Shown in pieces: positions 1-8,389 of a stretch of 64,000 nt of DNA. How positions within the stretch are numbered: position 1 is the first letter of the stretch; every line of letters starts with the position of its first letter. The stretch is taken from contig CAYTTY010000008.1 in the NCBI GenBank assembly GCA_964440935.1, positions 1 through 64,000 on the forward strand, given 5' to 3'. Under the pieces are notes generated by a model. That model was not told the DNA's origin and made no database searches. It was given only the letters and a program-made list of their open reading frames with translations. The translations under genes were made by a program, and so were the position numbers. Source of the stretch: WJJR01 sp964440935 (GTDB lineage Bacteria > Zixibacteria > MSB-5A5 > WJJR01).

Positions 1-106
1 ACTCGCGCCGCCTATCAACCGATAACTCCGCCACACTAAGTTAGCGCGTATGGGCGAGGCTCCTGCCGAGCCCTTGTCCAAGACTGTCTTCGTTTTCTGA
101 CATGTC

Positions 107-365
107 TATAGCGATTGTCGGAATTCTTGTGCGATTCCACGACCCATCCGGAACAATCTACCCCTCACCCCGGCCCTCTCCCCGCTGAACAGCGCGGGGA
201 GAGGGAGCAAAACGTAGGGGCGCACGGCAGTGCGCCCGCCCGCCGCAACAACTTCAATCGGACAGGAATTCTGACACTCACTCGTTCGCGGGGATGACAG
301 CGGTGAGCTGTTTAACCCGAATGGATCGCTGACGCAAACGGACAATATTTCTGACAATCGCTATA
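107..365. mobile_element. MITE-like element, family A copy 1
   Basis: The ends are imperfect terminal inverted repeats: 107-130 starts TATAGCGATTGTC, and the reverse complement of 342-365 starts with the same 13 bases (about 20 of 24 match overall). A second inward-facing end lies near 252-284 (GTC-GAATTC-TGT-CGATT pattern), so this may be two nested copies. Inside are a 12-bp-stem hairpin of the CCCTCTCCCCGC type (174-205) and a GTAG-led hairpin (214-237). There is no coding capacity. Related ends occur at 53785, 54813 and 62113. I saw no clear target-site duplication. Confidence 0.6.
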
Positions 366-498
366 TTATAGCAGGGAGGATAGGCAGTTGGCAAGTGGAA
401 TGGACCAGGACAGAGTCCATCGTATGGCGGAACATGGTGATGAACATCATTGTCACAACCACAACTTTGAGAGCACCACAGATTAATTATGCGCCACA

Positions 499-542
499 AC
501 GAGCAAGCTCGTGCTGCCACTGACGAACGTCAGTGGCACCCG
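499..542. repeat. Double-hairpin repeat, family F copy 1
   Basis: A small palindrome (CGAGCAAGCTCG) is followed by a hairpin CCACTGAC-gaac-GTCAGTGG and then CACCCG. A near-identical copy is at 15986-16029, differing mainly in the hairpin loop. On the reverse strand the hairpin is preceded by GTGC. Confidence 0.7.
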
Positions 543-592
543 CACCCGGTATAGTATTCACAATCAGTTCAGATGGTGTGCGTGAGAGCATC

Positions 593-637
593 CCACCCGA
601 CGCGGTCATCGACTCTGTCGATGGTCGCGTCGGGTGG
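593..637. repeat. Long hairpin, family G copy 1
   Basis: 21-nt arms (593-613 and 617-637) around a 3-nt loop. Two internal positions are G-T, so they would be G-U pairs in RNA. The outer stem (CCACCCG/CGGGTGG) and the trailing GGGGCACCCCA are shared with 45703-45747, while the inner stem differs. It lies 40 bp beyond the stop of the minus-strand kinase at 678, so it could act as a 3' end or terminator structure, though there is no T-run. Confidence 0.65.
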
Positions 638-677
638 GGCACCCCATGCGTATCTTCTGTTGATGAGAAACTCGAGG

Positions 678-3158
678 TTAGAACCGGCTTACCTGCGCCT
701 CTTCGACGAACGCCTTGAGATCATTTGCCATTTGATCGGCCGTCTGGTAGCGTTCGATGGGATCGCGTTTGAGAGCGCGCATGACGACCATGTCGAGCAG
801 GCCCGGAATGTTCTCGTCGACGGTCGATGGCGGTTCGGGCGTTGTCTGCGTGATCGCGTAGATCAACGCCGAGATGCTCTCGCCCTGGAAGGGACGCGTA
901 CGCGTCAGCATTTCATAGGCGACAACACCCAAACTGAAAATGTCACAACGCCGGTCAATCGTGTCACCTTTGAGCTGTTCGGGTGAAATGTAATGCGGCG
1001 TGCCCATGGCGATGCCGGTTTGCGTCATCGACATACCGGCCTGGTCGAACCGGGCGATGCCGAAATCGGTCACCTTAATGTTGAAATCGTTCAGGACCAT
1101 AATATTCGCCGGTTTGATATCGCGGTGCACGATCCCCGAGTTGTGCGCGTACGACAACGCGGCACAGACCTGCATGATGATCTTGGCAACAATGCGATAA
1201 TTGAGCTGCACATTACGCTTGATCACCTGCTCCAGGGTGTATCCTTCGAGGTACTCCATGGCGATGTAGTTCAGTTCGCCTTCGGAGCCGACGTCGTAGA
1301 TGGTCACGATATTCGGATGTGACATCTTGCCTGCGGCCTTACCTTCGCGGACGAGCCGTTCACGCAATTCGGCCGACTGTTCCGGATCGTCACCCAAGCC
1401 GGTGCGGATTGTTTTCAGCGCGACCATACGGTCAATGGCCGGGTCCTTGCCTTTGTAGACCGTGCCCATGGCACCCTGTCCGACAACGCCGAGGATTTCG
1501 TAACGTCCGAGCGCTTTGCGTTCAGCGTCATCCGGTGGCAGCACCGGCTGGCTGGAACTGTCGGACAGTTCAGCGCCGAGCGGATGCGGACTGGCATCCA
1601 TGACGTCGGAGGCGTGCTCCGGTATCTCCTCGGTTGGCGATTGCGGTGAATCGACCGATTGCGGCGAATGCGCGGTCACCGTCTGCGTTCGTTCCAAACC
1701 ACCAATGGCGCCGACGGCTTGGTTCTCCTTCACGACACGCGTGCGGACTTTATCGCTTGGTGATCCGACTTCCGGTGTCGCAACGGTCGGTTGATCCGCC
1801 TGGTTCGCTTTACCAGCGGGTTTCTTTGACATGGGTTTTGTTGTTGTCTTCTTTCCGAAGACTGAATTGACCGTTTCGTCGGTCAGCGGTTTCAGGAATG
1901 GCGCAAAAGCGAGGAACAACAGAATTTGCAGCGACGGATACAGTGTATTCGTGATGATGTTAAACGAGTTGTAAAGCGCAAAGTTAAGGCTGACCAACAC
2001 GAACAAGGTCACACCCAGAATGACGAACCGATACAGTTTCGGGACGCGGGGCAATACAAAGGCCGCAAATGCTCCGATGATCAAGAAGATCATGATATCG
2101 ACAAAGCCGGACAGATCGACCGTATTGATGAATCGCTGATCGAGAATGTTGGCCGTTACGGTCGCGATTTTCTCACTGCGCGGCATCACCTCGGAAGCCG
2201 GAGTGACCAGCGACGTTCCGTAACCTTTGGCGGTGACACCAATAATAACGATCTTGTCGCGCACGGCATCGCCCAGGTCTTTCCCTTCGAGCACGTCGGC
2301 GGCCGACACCGTTTGGAACGTTCTTTCCGGACCCCGATAGTCTATGCGGAACAGCCCCTTTTCGTTGGTGGGGATGAACTCATTATCCAGAACAATGCCT
2401 TCGCCGGGGTCGATCTGTGTTTGTGTGCGCGCCGCTTCTTTGACACACCGGACGAGTTGCAGCGCCATCGACGGATAATACTCGCCCTGGAATTTCACGA
2501 TGAGCGGATCTCGACGCACCTTGCCATCGGCATCCTGCCACGTGTTGGTTTGTCCCAGTCCCCACGCCGCATCGCAGGCCGCCTGGTATGGGTGGGAAAT
2601 ACGGATACCACGGGGGTAATTGTGATTGATTAGCTCCATCGCCTGATCGATGGTCACGATGCTCGAGTTGATCACCGACTTCGGCAGTTCCATCGGCGGA
2701 TGGCTGTCATCGCTGAGTGTGAACCGCAACGGCAGGACCACATTGCCCGCGCGATCAATCATCTCGGCGAGGAAGTAGTTACCCACCGGGTCGTACGTGG
2801 CATCCTCGGTTAGCTCAAAGTCCAGACCAATGGCGCGCGGTTTGTATTCGGACAGCATACCGATAACGTAGCCGACCCGCTCGGCGTCCCATGGCCATGC
2901 ACCCAGCTTCGCGACGGCGGAATCATCGATGGTGCAAATGACGATGCCGGATGGCGGATCATGTTGCTTGCTAGATTCGACCATCACATCCTGAATGCCC
3001 AGTTCCCATGTGGCCAGGATCCGATGGTCTTCGGTGTACAGCCAAATGATGAGAAGGGTGACCAGCCCGGCGAGGACCAACGGAGCGTGTCGTCGCACCC
3101 GTTCACTGTCCAATTGCATGGAGAGTCCGCGCGATTTGGACGGCCTTTTTGTTGGCAT
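678..3158 (-). CDS. CHASE2-domain receptor Ser/Thr protein kinase
   Basis: A membrane receptor kinase of 826 residues. There is one N-terminal membrane helix (about 26-41), an extracytoplasmic CHASE2 sensor (about 45-345), three membrane helices (about 352-424), a low-complexity linker, and a C-terminal Hanks-type kinase (551-826). The kinase has a GQGAMG glycine loop, VALK lysine, HRDIKPAN catalytic loop, DFG and a GTPHYISPEQ activation segment, so it should be active. This topology places the kinase in the cytoplasm. I chose the ATG at 3158 because an in-frame extension upstream runs into the FHA gene; its ribosome site is weak, and the ATG at 3119 is an alternative. It lies 67 bp downstream of the FHA gene on the same strand, suggesting kinase and phosphothreonine reader are co-expressed. 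Confidence 0.88.
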   Translation of the reverse strand: MPTKRPSKSRGLSMQLDSERVRRHAPLVLAGLVTLLIIWLYTEDHRILATWELGIQDVMVESSKQHDPPSGIVICTIDDSAVAKLGAWPWDAERVGYVIGMLSEYKPRAIGLDFELTEDATYDPVGNYFLAEMIDRAGNVVLPLRFTLSDDSHPPMELPKSVINSSIVTIDQAMELINHNYPRGIRISHPYQAACDAAWGLGQTNTWQDADGKVRRDPLIVKFQGEYYPSMALQLVRCVKEAARTQTQIDPGEGIVLDNEFIPTNEKGLFRIDYRGPERTFQTVSAADVLEGKDLGDAVRDKIVIIGVTAKGYGTSLVTPASEVMPRSEKIATVTANILDQRFINTVDLSGFVDIMIFLIIGAFAAFVLPRVPKLYRFVILGVTLFVLVSLNFALYNSFNIITNTLYPSLQILLFLAFAPFLKPLTDETVNSVFGKKTTTKPMSKKPAGKANQADQPTVATPEVGSPSDKVRTRVVKENQAVGAIGGLERTQTVTAHSPQSVDSPQSPTEEIPEHASDVMDASPHPLGAELSDSSSQPVLPPDDAERKALGRYEILGVVGQGAMGTVYKGKDPAIDRMVALKTIRTGLGDDPEQSAELRERLVREGKAAGKMSHPNIVTIYDVGSEGELNYIAMEYLEGYTLEQVIKRNVQLNYRIVAKIIMQVCAALSYAHNSGIVHRDIKPANIMVLNDFNIKVTDFGIARFDQAGMSMTQTGIAMGTPHYISPEQLKGDTIDRRCDIFSLGVVAYEMLTRTRPFQGESISALIYAITQTTPEPPSTVDENIPGLLDMVVMRALKRDPIERYQTADQMANDLKAFVEEAQVSRF

Positions 3159-3225
3159 ATGCGTCGTCTTCAATCGAGTGATGTTGTCAACCGGCCCCAA
3201 TGGCCGATCGCCTTGCGTTTGACGG

Positions 3226-3930
3226 TCAGGCCGCCGCGCCGACACCGGCGATGAAACGGTAAATCGATTTCCCGATCTGGACCAAATCACCGTTCTTCAG
3301 TGTGGCTTCGTCGACGGCGTCGCCGTTGAGCTTCGTGCGTCCGCGACCGCTGACATTGGTCAGGATGTACTGCCCGTTTTCGCGGGATATGCTGGCCTGG
3401 ATATCGGGAATGAACCACCCCTTGACCTTGACGGAGACAAACGGCGCCTTCCCGAAAGTCACCGCTGCATCGCCCAATTTGACTTCGGCTGGTTCGGTAC
3501 CACCCTCGCCGACCAGCACCGCGCCACCACCGGCGCGGCGCGAGATGTCGCTCCACTTCTCGTCGGCCTCCAGCATTTCTTTCTGACGCCTGGTGGACAA
3601 CACCATGGTGCCATCGAGATCCGATGGTTTGGTGTCGTGCGGAGTGTCAGCGCGAAACGTCAGCGTGTACTTGCCGATGGTGATCACGTCCTCATTGTTG
3701 AGAATCTGTTCCTCGACACGCCGATTGTTGACGAACGTTCCGTTCAGTGACTCGTTGTCGATGATGACGGTGTCCTGGGGGTTGACCTCGATCGTGGCAT
3801 GACGCCGGGAGACCCCTCTGTTTTCGAGCACGATGTCGTTGTCCGACGTGCGTCCGATCGACAACCGTTTCTTTTCGGTGACCACGCGTTCGATCACTTT
3901 GTCTTCGTAGCGCACCACGATTTCCGCCAT
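3226..3930 (-). CDS. Tandem FHA-domain protein
   Basis: A cytoplasmic protein of 234 residues with a typical N-terminal FHA domain (about 20-90). The signature residues are present: IGR, SRRH and a NGTFVN-type strand (phosphothreonine-binding loops). A second, divergent FHA-like fold (about 145-225) has SISR and KLNG in equivalent places but lacks the full set of binding residues. The ATG at 3930 has a strong AGGAGGGT ribosome site 5 nt upstream; longer in-frame starts do not. It precedes the CHASE2 kinase in the same direction, so it probably reads phosphothreonines made by that kinase or by the kinases at 19760-27938. The partner is inferred. Confidence 0.88.
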   Translation of the reverse strand: MAEIVVRYEDKVIERVVTEKKRLSIGRTSDNDIVLENRGVSRRHATIEVNPQDTVIIDNESLNGTFVNNRRVEEQILNNEDVITIGKYTLTFRADTPHDTKPSDLDGTMVLSTRRQKEMLEADEKWSDISRRAGGGAVLVGEGGTEPAEVKLGDAAVTFGKAPFVSVKVKGWFIPDIQASISRENGQYILTNVSGRGRTKLNGDAVDEATLKNGDLVQIGKSIYRFIAGVGAAA

Positions 3931-4024
3931 GCTACCCTCCTGGACGGCGTATAGGATGAGGGCCGTTCCCGATCCGGGTTGGGGTGCGGCCGCAAACATC
4001 ACTGAAATCACCCGGCGCAGGACA

Positions 4025-4053
4025 TTGCGGCGCAACAAGGTGACACGTATATT
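4025..4053 (+). promoter_or_regulatory. Candidate promoter giving a leaderless dusB mRNA
   Basis: TTGCGG (4025-4030), a 17-bp spacer and TATATT (4048-4053) resemble a housekeeping promoter. The predicted transcription start falls at or next to the ATG at 4060, and no ribosome site lies between them. Confidence 0.45.
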
Positions 4054-4059
4054 TTCGAC

Positions 4060-5115
4060 ATGCAGATCGGAAACTTGACGATTTCAGGCAGCGCTGTTTT
4101 GGCCCCCATGGCCGGGGTGACCGATGTGACCTTCCGGCGCATCTGTCGGCGGTTTGGGGCGGCGATCGTCTACTCGGAGTTCCTCTCGACCGATGGGCTG
4201 GTGCTCAACCGGATGAACCAGGAACATAAGCTCATCCTGGCCGAAGATGAGCATCCTGTTGCCTATCAATTGTTTGGCTCAAAGACCCAGACCTTTGGCG
4301 CGGCGGCCCGGCAGTTGGCTGCCTTCCAGCCCGATCTGATCGACCTGAATTTCGGCTGTCCGGTGAAGAAGGTGGTCAAGAATAATGGCGGATCGGCGAT
4401 TCTCCGTGATCTTAAGTTGATGCACGATATTGTCTACGAAACCGCTCATTCGGTCGATTTGCCGGTGACGGTGAAGATGCGGGCCGGATGGGACCACGAT
4501 CACCTTGTCTATCAAGAGGCGGCCAAGCTGGCGGTCGAGGCCGGGGCCAAGGTTTTGACACTGCATGCACGGACCCGGTCGGACAAATACGAGGATCCCG
4601 CACGGTGGGAGTATATCCGCGAGATGAAGAAGTATGCCCCGGTACCGGTGATCGGGAACGGGGATGTTGACTCGGCTCCGAGAGCCAGGCAGATGCTCGA
4701 GGAGACCGGATGCGACATGGTCATGGTCGGGCGCGCCGCTCTCGGACGGCCGTGGATTTTCGCGGAGATTAACACTTACCTGGACGAGGGTCGGCTACTG
4801 CCGGAACCGCGCATGGAAGACCGGATCGGTGTTGCATGGCGACAATTGACCGAGAAGATCCCGCATACGCCGAATGAGCTGGCCGGGATCAAGATGATGC
4901 GCAAACAGATGGCGGCGTATTTCCGTGGACTGCCGCACAGCGCCGAGATGCGCGGAGAGCTGATGCAGGCCGAATCGCTGACCGCTTTGCGTGACCTGTT
5001 TTGCGACTATATCCATGCCCACGGTTCCGGTGAACCGGTGAACGGATCGGGATGGCTACGCGACTATCTCGATTTGGATGATTCCTGGATGCGCCAACCG
5101 ACAATCGCCGCATAA
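4060..5115 (+). CDS. dusB: tRNA-dihydrouridine synthase (DusB/NifR3 family)
   Basis: An FMN enzyme that reduces uridines in the tRNA D-loop using NADPH. At 351 residues it has the usual family length. The N-terminal TIM barrel opens with LAPMAGVTD. The catalytic cysteine lies in NFGCPVKKV, followed by NNGGSAIL, and a KMRAGWD segment and the phosphate-binding GNGDV and VMVGRAALGRPW strands follow. The C-terminal helical domain starts near residue 250. It is the first gene of a plus-strand run with larC (8-bp gap) and etfA, and divergent from the FHA gene. No ribosome site precedes the ATG; see the candidate leaderless promoter. Confidence 0.93.
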   Translation: MQIGNLTISGSAVLAPMAGVTDVTFRRICRRFGAAIVYSEFLSTDGLVLNRMNQEHKLILAEDEHPVAYQLFGSKTQTFGAAARQLAAFQPDLIDLNFGCPVKKVVKNNGGSAILRDLKLMHDIVYETAHSVDLPVTVKMRAGWDHDHLVYQEAAKLAVEAGAKVLTLHARTRSDKYEDPARWEYIREMKKYAPVPVIGNGDVDSAPRARQMLEETGCDMVMVGRAALGRPWIFAEINTYLDEGRLLPEPRMEDRIGVAWRQLTEKIPHTPNELAGIKMMRKQMAAYFRGLPHSAEMRGELMQAESLTALRDLFCDYIHAHGSGEPVNGSGWLRDYLDLDDSWMRQPTIAA

Positions 5116-5123
5116 ACACTGCA

Positions 5124-6314
5124 ATGCCGACACTTTATTTCGACGGACAAGCCGGTGTGGCCGGGGACATGATCCTCGGCGTGCTGGTAGACTTGGGACT
5201 GTCGGTCGATGAATTGACCGACACGCTCACACCGATTGCGCCAGTCGACTTTTCTATTAACGCTGAACAAGTATCGATCTACGGACTGAACGCGCAGCGT
5301 ATCACGGTCTCTGTCGGTGATGAGAAAGCGCATCGTCATCTCAAAGATGTGCTCGAACTGCTCGAACGGGGATCGCTGTCGGAGTTTGCAAAGCAGCGGG
5401 TTGCACGCATCTATCGTCGTTTGGCCGAAGCCGAAGCGAAAATCCACAACTCGACTCCCGAAAAAGTGCATTTCCACGAAGTCGGTGCGACCGATGCGAT
5501 AGTCGATATCGCCGGGTCGGTGTGGGGATTGGAACGGTTGGGGATCGACCGGGTGGTGAGTGCACCGTTGGTGATGGGGGCGGGGGTCGGGCGGTCGGCA
5601 CATGGGCCGATCATCTTTCCCGCGCCGGCAACGCTTGAAATTGTGCGCGGATTGCCGGTGCGATTCGAAGACGGTTTGGGGGAAACGACGACTCCGACCG
5701 GGGCTGCGATTCTAGCGGAAATCGCCGATTTCAGCGACGAAGTGTTGATGACACCCGACCGCATCGGCTACGGGGCGGGGCATAAACACTTCGATGATCG
5801 TCCAAATTTGCTGCGCGCCACGGTGGGCACCGTGGACGAATCCTTTGACACCGATCACATCTGGGTGGGCGCCAGTGACATTGACAACACCCGTCCCGAG
5901 GTGTTTGATTGGCTGGCGGACCGTCTGCGCGCCGCTGGGGCGATTGATGTCGTCTTCAGCGACGTCGCGATGAAGAAAGGCCGCCGGGGCACGCGGATCG
6001 AGGTCTTGTGCACCGCCGTAGAGCGGCAGCGCATAGCGGAGTTGATTCTCGGCGAGACCGGTTCGCTGGGAATTCGCTGGACCGCTGCGGTGCGCACCAA
6101 GCTGCCGCGACGGTGCGAGACAGTGACGACTCCGTGGGGAGCGATACGGATCAAAGTGGCGGAGGCTCCCGGCGGTGAACGCGGTATTCCGGAGTACGAT
6201 GATTGCCGCACAGCGGCCGAACAGCACAGCGTGCCGCTGCAAACGATTATCGAAACCGCCACACGAATCTTTCACGAGCAAATGAACCGCGACACGAACA
6301 CGAGCAAAGGATAA
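5124..6314 (+). CDS. larC: LarC-type nickel insertion protein (DUF111)
   Basis: Family members insert nickel, using CTP, into the pincer cofactor of lactate racemase and other LarA-like enzymes. The 396-residue product starts with the typical YFDGQAGVAGDMILG segment. It has the His/Glu-rich KVHFHEVGATDAIVDI stretch and a C-terminal domain with RGTRIEVLCTA. In lactobacilli this protein is made by ribosomal frameshifting between two frames; here it is one uninterrupted frame. LarB, LarE and LarA are not in the window. It sits 8 bp after dusB, and etfA begins 5 bp after its stop, so all three are probably co-transcribed. Confidence 0.9.
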   Translation: MPTLYFDGQAGVAGDMILGVLVDLGLSVDELTDTLTPIAPVDFSINAEQVSIYGLNAQRITVSVGDEKAHRHLKDVLELLERGSLSEFAKQRVARIYRRLAEAEAKIHNSTPEKVHFHEVGATDAIVDIAGSVWGLERLGIDRVVSAPLVMGAGVGRSAHGPIIFPAPATLEIVRGLPVRFEDGLGETTTPTGAAILAEIADFSDEVLMTPDRIGYGAGHKHFDDRPNLLRATVGTVDESFDTDHIWVGASDIDNTRPEVFDWLADRLRAAGAIDVVFSDVAMKKGRRGTRIEVLCTAVERQRIAELILGETGSLGIRWTAAVRTKLPRRCETVTTPWGAIRIKVAEAPGGERGIPEYDDCRTAAEQHSVPLQTIIETATRIFHEQMNRDTNTSKG

Positions 6315-6319
6315 GAGCT

Positions 6320-7300
6320 ATGGCCAACGGCGTTTGGGTATTCGCACAGCAGAAAAAAGGACAGATCGCATCGACCGCATACGAAGCACTGACCGCCGGA
6401 CGGCAGTTGGCCGACGCGATGGGCAAACCGCTGACCGCCGTGCTGTTTGGACACAACGTGAAAGACGCCGCCGCGCAGTTGACCGCGCGCGGGGCCGACC
6501 GTGCGATTGTTGCCGACGATGACGCGCTGGCCGCTTTTGTCGATGATCTCTACGCCGATCTGTTGGTCGACTGGCTGAAGAAGGATCAACCCGACGTGTT
6601 GATCGGCAGCGCGACATTTTATGGCAAGGCGCTCTTCCCGCGTGTGGCGGCGATGCTCGATACCGGGATTGTCGCCGATGCCAGCAGTGTGAAAGCCGAT
6701 GGCGGGACAATTACCGCCAGCAAGGCGACCTATGGCGGCAAAGCGTTTATTGATTACACCTTCGATGATAAAAAGCCCGCGATTGTGACACTGCGTCCGA
6801 AGTCGGTGGAGGAAGCCAAAGAGTCGGATGGCGGCGGTGATGTCGAAACACGCGGTCTCGACGGGACCGATGGAGCCAAGATTAATATCTCTGAGTCGGT
6901 GGTTGCGGCGGCGGGCGAAGTGAATCTGAACGAAGCCGACATCATTGTCTCCGGCGGACGCGGCTTGAAAGCGCCGGAAAATTACAAAATGGTGGAAGAA
7001 CTGGCCAAAGTCTTGGGAGCGGCATCGGGCGCGTCGCGCGCGATTGTCGACGCTGGCTGGGTGCCCTACGCCAAGCAGGTCGGCCAGACCGGCAAGACAG
7101 TCAACCCGAAACTCTACATCGCCTGCGGCATTTCCGGCGCCATCCAGCACCTCGTCGGCATGCAATCCTCCCGCGTCATCGTCGCCATCAACAAGGACCC
7201 CGACGCCCCCATCTTCAACGTCGCTTCTTATGGTATCAAAGGCGATCTCTTCGAGTATCTGCCGGAGATCACGAAGGTGTTTAAGGAGAAGTTGGGGTAG
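6320..7300 (+). CDS. etfA: Electron transfer flavoprotein, alpha subunit
   Basis: The FAD-binding subunit of the ETF heterodimer, which passes electrons from dehydrogenases to quinone or other acceptors. At 326 residues it is full length. The C-terminal FAD domain has the signatures SGGRGL, GASRAIVDAGW, QVGQTGKTV, the ISGAIQHLVGM region and INKDPDAPIF. The ATG at 6320 follows the larC stop by 5 bp and matches the family N-terminus. The expected beta-subunit gene (etfB) is not beside it, which is unusual because the two are normally adjacent. The last 36 bp of the coding region recur, with one mismatch, at 12070-12105. Confidence 0.93.
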   Translation: MANGVWVFAQQKKGQIASTAYEALTAGRQLADAMGKPLTAVLFGHNVKDAAAQLTARGADRAIVADDDALAAFVDDLYADLLVDWLKKDQPDVLIGSATFYGKALFPRVAAMLDTGIVADASSVKADGGTITASKATYGGKAFIDYTFDDKKPAIVTLRPKSVEEAKESDGGGDVETRGLDGTDGAKINISESVVAAAGEVNLNEADIIVSGGRGLKAPENYKMVEELAKVLGAASGASRAIVDAGWVPYAKQVGQTGKTVNPKLYIACGISGAIQHLVGMQSSRVIVAINKDPDAPIFNVASYGIKGDLFEYLPEITKVFKEKLG

Positions 7301-7365
7301 GGGGGCTTCGCATTCGCATCCGAGCGTTACGACCGATACATAGTCGCTGTTTCCGATTACCGGTT

Positions 7366-7388
7366 GCCCCTGATGCCCTCGTCAGGGC
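7366..7388. repeat. Hairpin related to family C
   Basis: The arms CCCTGA and TCAGGG enclose a loop with GCCCTCG, as in the family C repeats at 11719 and 15867. It lies 66 bp after the etfA stop, at the left edge of the putative inserted region. Confidence 0.55.
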
Positions 7389-7603
7389 TTGTGTAAGACC
7401 CTTTCGAATCTAACAACTTGACGTTGTGGGAGTATGAAGTTCAGGGCGACCTAACGGTGAGTATTGTGCTTTACAATTAGTTCGTGTTTGAACACACGAT
7501 GCCCGTCTGTTCAGCCGCTTGCTGAGCAGTTGACCGGGGAACTATACCGCGTCCAGGGGGCGCTGGTGCGCTGGTAGTTTGCGAGAAATGTATCAACGCC
7601 TTA

Positions 7604-7628
7604 ATTGATCAATCGTATAATTGATAAT
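7604..7628 (+). promoter_or_regulatory. Candidate promoter and ArsR-type operator
   Basis: The perfect palindrome ATTGATCAAT (7604-7613) is followed by a perfect TATAAT (7616-7621) inside a second AATTGATAAT half-site. A dyad overlapping the -10 region fits autorepression by the ArsR protein encoded 12 bp downstream. No good -35 hexamer is visible. Confidence 0.45.
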
Positions 7629-7639
7629 GCGGAGTGAAA

Positions 7640-8350
7640 ATGACTTCTGGAAGAGAAACAAAAGACAGACTTTACGAGCAATTCGCCATGTTCGCGCAGG
7701 GTATTTGTAGCTCTAAGAGGCTGGAGTTGTTGGACTTGCTCTGCCAGTGTGAAAAATCCGTTGATACTCTGGCCGCGCAAGCGTCGCTGTCGCTTGCCAA
7801 CACGTCCCGGCACCTTCAGATGCTGAAGGTGCGACGGCTGGTTGAATCACGCCGCGCGGGTTCTTTCGTCTTCTACCGCTTGGCAGACGAACGAGTCTGC
7901 CAATTCGTTCGGGGCCTCCGGCATCTGGCACAAGCCCGGATGGCTGAAATTGATCGCATCATCAGCGACTATTTCGGGGCTCCAGAAACCCTGCAGCCAA
8001 TTGACCGAATTCGACTCCTTGAGCGTGCTGAGGCAGGGGAGATCATCGTCTTGGACGTCCGGCCCAAGGACGAATACGCCGCTGCACATCTCCCTTTCGC
8101 GAAATCAATCCCCTTGCCAGAACTTGAGAGCCGCTTGGCCGGGTTCCCGCCGGATGCGGAGATCGTCGCATACTGCCGGGGACCCTATTGCGTGCTGGCC
8201 CAAGAGGCAGTACAGAGACTCCTTAAGGAGGGGTTTCGGGCAATACGCCTCGAAGACGGAGTTGTGGAGTGGACTGAAGCCGGTCTGCCGGTCATTAGGC
8301 CCGATACGCTGTCGCAAGCGCGAGTCCAAGGCACAGCCGGCCGAGGGTAA
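7640..8350 (+). CDS. ArsR-family repressor fused to a rhodanese domain
   Basis: A 236-residue protein. The N-terminal ArsR winged helix (about 10-110) contains the LANTSRHLQMLKVRRLV recognition region. The C-terminal rhodanese domain (about 120-225) has the sulfur-carrying loop CRGPYC. Counted from this ATG, cysteines lie at 23, 35, 37 and 87 in the ArsR part. A Cys in helix 2 plus one in the last helix is the arrangement used by persulfide sensors such as BigR/SqrR, so persulfide sensing is plausible. A Zn/As(III) site cannot be excluded. The ATG at 7640 follows GGAG by 5 nt; a GTG 6 nt upstream is less likely. It leads the sulfide gene set. Confidence 0.85.
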   Translation: MTSGRETKDRLYEQFAMFAQGICSSKRLELLDLLCQCEKSVDTLAAQASLSLANTSRHLQMLKVRRLVESRRAGSFVFYRLADERVCQFVRGLRHLAQARMAEIDRIISDYFGAPETLQPIDRIRLLERAEAGEIIVLDVRPKDEYAAAHLPFAKSIPLPELESRLAGFPPDAEIVAYCRGPYCVLAQEAVQRLLKEGFRAIRLEDGVVEWTEAGLPVIRPDTLSQARVQGTAGRG

Positions 8351-8389
8351 TGTAGTTTGGGGTTTGAACACTGTACGTGGAATGAAAGC

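Larger units (their letters stand above)
1..677. other. Gene-free, repeat-rich left edge
   Basis: I see no convincing gene here; the short reading frames run through repeats. It holds a MITE-like element (107-365), a hairpin pair shared with 15986-16029 (499-542) and a long hairpin (593-637) just downstream of the CHASE2 kinase stop. Confidence 0.6.
7301..7639. other. Intergenic gap after etfA
   Basis: No gene seen. It contains one hairpin of the CCCTGA...TCAGGG type (7366-7388), related to the hairpin at the start of repeat family C, and the promoter/operator region of the next gene (7604-7628). Confidence 0.5.

Noticed and set aside
1926..2633. Plus-strand reading frame (about 235 codons) opposite the CHASE2 domain
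   Set aside because: Translation is rich in His/Arg/Asp without motifs, and the opposite strand encodes a clear sensor kinase.
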